Made by a program: the position numbers and the translations under genes
Notes under the pieces: model-generated
Seen by the model: the letters and a program-made list of their open reading frames with translations, nothing else
Told to the model about the DNA's origin: nothing
Databases searched by the model: none
In this document: piece after piece, positions 60,730-64,000 of the stretch
Layout: each line of letters begins with the position of its first letter
How positions within the stretch are numbered: position 1 is the stretch's first letter
Assembly (NCBI RefSeq): GCF_031624395.1
Contig: NZ_JAMQON010000001.1
Location: 434,001 to 498,000, forward strand
DNA length: 64,000 nucleotides
Direction: 5' to 3'
DNA from: Halomicroarcula saliterrae
GTDB lineage: Archaea; Halobacteriota; Halobacteria; Halobacteriales; Haloarculaceae

Positions 60730-61242
60730 ATGGATATCAAAGAACTATTACAAGACGACGACGCTGTGTCGCCGGTCATCGGGGTCATCCTGATGGTCGC
60801 GATCACAGTCATCCTCGCAGCCGTCATCGCGAGCTTCGTGCTCGGGTTGGGCGATACACAACAGACAACGCCGCAGGCGAGTTGGAGCTTCAATTACGAT
60901 TCGAGCCTAGATGGTTCAGGAAGTGTTGCTGCTAATCATGATTTCAACACTGATGCAGGGAATATGAGTGGCTCAAGTGCATCTGACACGGGTATTCTCA
61001 CTCTCACACACGATGGCGGTGATTCAATCAATGAAGACCGTTTATCTATCGAACAAGAAGGCGCTAGTGAATCACGCCCGAATCTTCAGGATGCTGATGG
61101 TATCTCGGATGCTGCCGATATCTCAGCCGGCACGTCCATTGACTTCGGTATCGATAACGACGATACGATCCGAATTGTCTATACGGCAGAATCGGGAGAT
61201 TCATCGTCAACCTTAGCAACCTACGAGGCACCAGGGGCGTAA
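60730..61242 (+). CDS. Type IV pilin 4
   Basis: A 170-residue pilin beginning [18 protein letters not shown] with the common signal helix. The mature body starts PQASWSFNYDSSLDG, has a low-GC variable middle, and ends ATYEAPGA, as does pilin 5. Three bases separate its stop from the next ATG, so pilins 4 to 6 are an operon. Confidence 0.93.
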   Translation: MDIKELLQDDDAVSPVIGVILMVAITVILAAVIASFVLGLGDTQQTTPQASWSFNYDSSLDGSGSVAANHDFNTDAGNMSGSSASDTGILTLTHDGGDSINEDRLSIEQEGASESRPNLQDADGISDAADISAGTSIDFGIDNDDTIRIVYTAESGDSSSTLATYEAPGA

Positions 61243-61245
61243 TCG

Positions 61246-61737
61246 ATGAATCTGAAAAAGCTATTCAGAGATGACGACGCAGTATCGCCGGTCATCGGAG
61301 TCATCCTGATGGTCGCGATTACCGTCATCCTCGCTGCTGTCATCGCGAGCTTCGTGCTGGGACTCGGGGATACAACCCAAGAAACACCACAGGCAAGCTG
61401 GAGCTTTGATTATGACTCAAGTCTGGATGGTACCACTAATGGCGACTTTGGTGGCGGGGCTCTCCAAGGCTCAGGGTCTGGTGATGGAGTGCTTACTGTA
61501 ACCCACGATAGTGGAGATAATATTGATGGGGCCAAGCTAACACTGAACGATGGCAATGGGGACGGTCCTACGGTGTCGTTCGAGGACTCTTCCACTGGGC
61601 CGGATATTGATACTGTCAATTCAGGTACTAGTGCTGATGTGGGTATCGATAATGACGACACTGTTCGTATCATTTGGGCCTCTGAGTCGGGCGAAAACAC
61701 CGCAACGCTATCCACCTACGAAGCACCTGGAGCATAA
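61246..61737 (+). CDS. Type IV pilin 5
   Basis: A 163-residue pilin with signal segment [19 protein letters not shown], a body start [15 protein letters not shown] nearly the same as pilin 4, a different Gly/Asp-rich middle and a C-terminus STYEAPGA. The middle is richer in A and T than the flanking genes. Confidence 0.93.
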   Translation: MNLKKLFRDDDAVSPVIGVILMVAITVILAAVIASFVLGLGDTTQETPQASWSFDYDSSLDGTTNGDFGGGALQGSGSGDGVLTVTHDSGDNIDGAKLTLNDGNGDGPTVSFEDSSTGPDIDTVNSGTSADVGIDNDDTVRIIWASESGENTATLSTYEAPGA

Positions 61738-61740
61738 ACC

Positions 61741-62142
61741 ATGAGTCTAAAAAACCTATTCCACGACGACGACGCAGTATCGCCGGTCATCGGAGTCATC
61801 CTGATGGTCGCAATTACGGTTATTCTCGCGGCCGTTATCGCGAGTTTCGTTCTGGGTCTAGGTGACCAACAACAGCAAACACCGCAAGCGAGCTTCGAAT
61901 GGGAATATAATTCGGATGATAGTACATTCACCGTCACGCATGATGGCGGAGACAGTATCGATTTAGCCCGAATATCGATTGAGGGTGCTACCGTAAGTAC
62001 TGACTTCAGTGATCCGGTAACTGCCGGATCGACAGCGGAACTTGACTTTAGCTCCGTCAGCTCAGGCGATACCGTCACTGTTGTTTGGGAAGATGCAGAC
62101 GAAGAGACCAGTACGACCCTCGCGACATACGAAGTGCCCTAA
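61741..62142 (+). CDS. Type IV pilin 6
   Basis: A 133-residue pilin, last gene of the pilin 4-6 operon, starting three bases after pilin 5. The signal helix is again near identical, and the body is compact: QTPQASFEWEYNSDD, FTVTHDGGDSIDLARISIEG and an end TTLATYEVP. Third-position base use is less GC-rich than most of the window. Confidence 0.92.
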   Translation: MSLKNLFHDDDAVSPVIGVILMVAITVILAAVIASFVLGLGDQQQQTPQASFEWEYNSDDSTFTVTHDGGDSIDLARISIEGATVSTDFSDPVTAGSTAELDFSSVSSGDTVTVVWEDADEETSTTLATYEVP

Positions 62143-62158
62143 TCTCCTAATCACCTAA

Positions 62159-62171
62159 TTTTTCATTTTTT
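62159..62171 (+). terminator. T-rich terminator after the pilin operon
   Basis: Two T runs (five and six T's) separated by CA, about 17 bases after the stop of pilin 6. This is the T-tract type of archaeal terminator. Confidence 0.6.
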
Positions 62172-62262
62172 GCGCCGGTGACTGTAGCACTACGCAGCAC
62201 ACCGTATAGCGGCCCTTATAACACTGTTCTCAAGGCAGCGGTAACGAGGACGACAGTAGAAC

Positions 62263-62458
62263 CTACGGCTTCAGAATCCGGTGTACAACATTGCTGACAG
62301 CCGGCCGTTCACGGTAGGCAACGGACTCGAGTTCAGCGTCAGTCGATGCGATACTCGGGAAGCGAGTGGCACAGTCCTGATCGGTTTGTTCATCTTCGTC
62401 GAGTATGACTCGTAACGGACAGATCGAGATTTTACAAATGACGCGGAGGCTTTTTCAT
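62263..62458 (-). pseudogene. Frameshifted small gene (about 64 codons)
   Basis: On the minus strand an ATG at 62458 is followed by five A's (62451-62455 as T's), then a frame that is open for 63 codons to a TAG at 62263-62265. With four A's instead of five, the ATG joins the open frame without interruption: MKSLRVICKIS..., then LDEDEQTD and AELESVAYRERPAVSNVV. The long frame looks coding in base pattern and residue content. It is either a frameshifted gene, a programmed-frameshift gene or a sequencing error; no family recognised. Confidence 0.45.
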
Positions 62459-62539
62459 CACTAAACAGTTCTCTCCGAAACCAAACACTGTTTGACTCGC
62501 TGACGACGAACTTTAGTGCCCCCTCACAGAACCCCTCGC

Positions 62540-63109
62540 ATGGACAAACTCAAGCAATCGCTCCTGGAGGCGCCGATCATCGAGAAAGACGGCTATCACT
62601 ACTTCGTCCACCCCATCAGCGACGGCGTGCCGATGTTGCGGCCGGAGCTGCTGCGGGAGATCGTCATCAAGATAATCCGCAAGGCCGAGCTGGACGACGT
62701 CGACAAGATCGTCACGCCGGCGGCGATGGGTATCCACCTCTCGACGGCGGTGTCGCTGATGACCGACATCCCGCTGGTGGTCGTGCGAAAGCGCAAGTAC
62801 GGGCTGGACGGCGAGGTCGCCCTGTCGCAGGTCACCGGCTACTCCGAGAACGAGATGTACGTCAACGACGTCTACGAGGGCGACCGCGTGCTCGTCCTCG
62901 ACGACGTGCTCTCGACCGGCGGGACGCTGGCGGCGCTGACCGGCGCGCTGGAGGATATCGGCGCCGACATCTGTGACATCGTCTGTGTCATCAAGAAAGA
63001 CAACGGTCAGAACAGGCTCGACGACGCCGGCTACGACGCCAAGACACTCATCAACGTCCTCGTCGAGGACGGCGAGGTCGTGGTGACGGACGCACACGGC
63101 GACGGATAG
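62540..63109 (+). CDS. hpt: Hypoxanthine/guanine phosphoribosyltransferase-like (HGPRTase-like)
   Basis: A 189-residue type I phosphoribosyltransferase. The PRPP-binding motif [13 protein letters not shown] is at 117-129, the N-terminal [15 protein letters not shown] and [15 protein letters not shown] match archaeal HGPRTase-like proteins. It salvages purine bases with PRPP. The start ATG at 62540 has a TATA-like element at the expected distance. Confidence 0.92.
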   Translation: MDKLKQSLLEAPIIEKDGYHYFVHPISDGVPMLRPELLREIVIKIIRKAELDDVDKIVTPAAMGIHLSTAVSLMTDIPLVVVRKRKYGLDGEVALSQVTGYSENEMYVNDVYEGDRVLVLDDVLSTGGTLAALTGALEDIGADICDIVCVIKKDNGQNRLDDAGYDAKTLINVLVEDGEVVVTDAHGDG

Positions 63110-63436
63110 TCTGAGCCTGGAGAACTCCTCTGCCCCTGTGGATGCAGTAGAGCCGATTGGCCACTAGGCTTGGTTTTCGTGAGGTACGCTGTCGCCGACA
63201 GCAGTGCTACATACGGCAGTTTCGGGCGTGCTCTTGGACAGTAGCGCTGGAGTCATATCGGCGTGCAATTGGCCTGAATGACTCCAACGAGAGTGATTGT
63301 GCCCGTAGTGGTATTTAAAAATGAGGCTGGCACTCTCAGGTACGCAGATAGAAGAAGCCTCAAAAGACGACTTTCGAGGCCCTGCACTCTCTTGGAGTAC
63401 TGAACTTCGTGAGAGATGTAAGCCGCCCGAGGGGAG
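63110..63436. other. Spacer with a TATA element and hairpin before tRNA-Met
   Basis: A 327-base gap. A strong TATTTAAAA element at 63312-63320 and a hairpin at 63357-63380 (10-bp arms with one mismatch, 4-base loop) suggest a plus-strand non-coding transcript running toward the tRNA gene. A 42-codon frame from 63321 has no support. Otherwise I see nothing. Confidence 0.4.
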
Positions 63437-63511
63437 TAGCGGGAGGTAGATTTGAACTACCGATCTGCGGGTTATGAGCCCGCCGGAATCTCCTGGCTAT
63501 CCCATCCCGCT
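63437..63511 (-). tRNA. tRNA-Met (initiator, anticodon CAT)
   Basis: A 75-base tRNA gene. The 5' AGCGGGA pairs with 3' TCCCGCT (A1-U72 pair), the discriminator is A, the anticodon stem carries the three G-C pairs that mark initiators (CGGCGGGCTCATAACCCGC), and the T arm has GTAGTTCAAATCTAC. CCA is not encoded. No intron. Confidence 0.95.
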
Positions 63512-63579
63512 ACCTGTTCATACCCGAGTCCCCTCATTAAGACTTGTGATTCGGCTGCCGTCCGTGAGTTTGTAACGCG

Positions 63580-64000
63580 CTAGTGCGACTCGCCCTGATG
63601 GACTTCCCAGGTGAAGATGCTCTCGAAGACGTAGTTGACCACCATAGCGATGCCGACGCCCACGGCTTTGGCGAACAGCGACCAGAGGTCGATACCGGAA
63701 ATCGACAGGGAGACGAACAGGAACCGGTAGATAGTGACGAAGACGACGAACTGCGTCGTCGCGCCACCGATGCGGACGGCGTGTGAGCGCAGCAAGCGCC
63801 GGCCGAGCGAATCCCGTTCGTCGGACCGCTCGTCGGCGAACGTCCAGTTGTCGTTGACGAGAAACATCACGAGGATGGCCGTCTCGATGCCGACGATGAG
63901 GCCGACCTCGCGGAGGATGCCGAGCCCTTCGGTGAGGAAGACGAACATCGCCGTGTCACAGACGAAGCCGATGACGCCCACGGAGACGAACTGTCCGAAC
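63580..64000 (-). CDS. GtrA-family membrane protein (5' part outside window)
   Basis: A partial gene; the frame stays open to the end of the window and the visible protein begins FGQFVSVGVIGFVCDTAMFVFL and ends with TWEVHQGESH. Four helices with NDNWTF, ATTQFVVF and VVNYVFESIFTW match GtrA-like flippase/accessory proteins that help transfer sugars on lipid carriers. The real start lies beyond 64000. Confidence 0.9.
   Translation of the reverse strand, partial: FGQFVSVGVIGFVCDTAMFVFLTEGLGILREVGLIVGIETAILVMFLVNDNWTFADERSDERDSLGRRLLRSHAVRIGGATTQFVVFVTIYRFLFVSLSISGIDLWSLFAKAVGVGIAMVVNYVFESIFTWEVHQGESH

Larger units (their letters stand above)
62143..62539. other. Spacer between pilins and the HGPRTase-like gene
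   Basis: A 397-base interval. It contains the pilin terminator, the frameshifted minus-strand frame at 62263-62458 and, next to 62540, a TATA-like ACTTTAG centred about 27 bases before the HGPRTase-like start. I see no other gene or RNA. Confidence 0.55.

Noticed and set aside
63321-63446. 42-codon frame upstream of the tRNA gene
   Set aside because: It starts one base after the TATA element, before any likely transcript start, and runs into the tRNA antisense strand.
1-64000. CRISPR array, replication origin, rRNA operon or insertion sequence
   Set aside because: I found no regularly spaced direct repeats, no Orc1/Cdc6 gene with origin boxes, no rRNA-like region and no transposase with terminal inverted repeats.

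Overview
The window is chromosomal DNA from a halophilic archaeon (class Halobacteria). The signs are high GC, strongly acidic proteins, TATA elements about 27 bp upstream of many start codons (leaderless transcripts), and archaeal genes such as TFB, aEF1-beta, Rpb4, GatE, PAN, SRP19, Gar1 and FEN1. A form III RubisCO gene fits a Haloarculaceae-like or Natronomonas-like lineage, but that placement is inference. The window begins inside a sodium symporter gene and ends inside a GtrA-family gene. No rRNA, intact insertion sequence, prophage or CRISPR array is visible.

Layout. 1-9.5 kb: a symporter, an SDR oxidoreductase, TFB, then the information-processing run zinc-finger micro-protein / aEF1-beta / L21e / Rpb4 / DUF655 / KsgA / HemK2-type methylase, then a split cobalamin-independent methionine synthase pair. 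10-14 kb: an unknown protein and a three-gene export-type ABC operon. 14-18.3 kb: ribose-1,5-bisphosphate isomerase, a PfkB kinase, an APH-like kinase and form III RubisCO. This is a nucleoside-ribose salvage module that can feed RuBP into carboxylation. 18.5-23.3 kb: a pterin/folate neighbourhood (DHFR, DHPS, MptE-type kinase) that also holds a glucosyl-3-phosphoglycerate synthase-like enzyme and an F420-dependent oxidoreductase preceded by a 28-codon ORF. 23.5-32 kb: a SpoU-type methylase, an HTR-like ATPase with DICT domain, GatE, a VapBC pair, fumarase, FEN1 and a GNAT enzyme. 32-38 kb: a methyltransferase, small membrane proteins, an ornithine cyclodeaminase family enzyme, a presenilin-type protease, Gar1-SRP19, a CAP protein and MaoC. 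38-45.6 kb: cytochrome oxidase subunit II and assembly genes (a CtaA-CtaB fusion, a Rdx protein, an ABC exporter, DUF420). 45.7-50 kb: PAN, a flavoprotein, a lipid-kinase-like enzyme and CoaBC. 50.1-58.1 kb: a nine-gene Mrp-type Na+/H+ antiporter operon with overlapping genes. 58.2-62.2 kb: six type IV pilin paralogues around a winged-helix membrane protein. 62.2-64 kb: a frameshifted small gene, an HGPRTase-like gene, initiator tRNA-Met and GtrA.

The most notable features are the six-gene pilin array (near-constant N-terminal helices, variable and lower-GC C-terminal halves, a shared GGACACA element before three start codons), the RubisCO / R15P isomerase / PfkB kinase module, the pterin cluster with its short leader ORF, and several fused or split proteins (UspA-like-MnhE, CtaA-CtaB, split MetE). 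All calls are from reading the sequence; no database search was possible.
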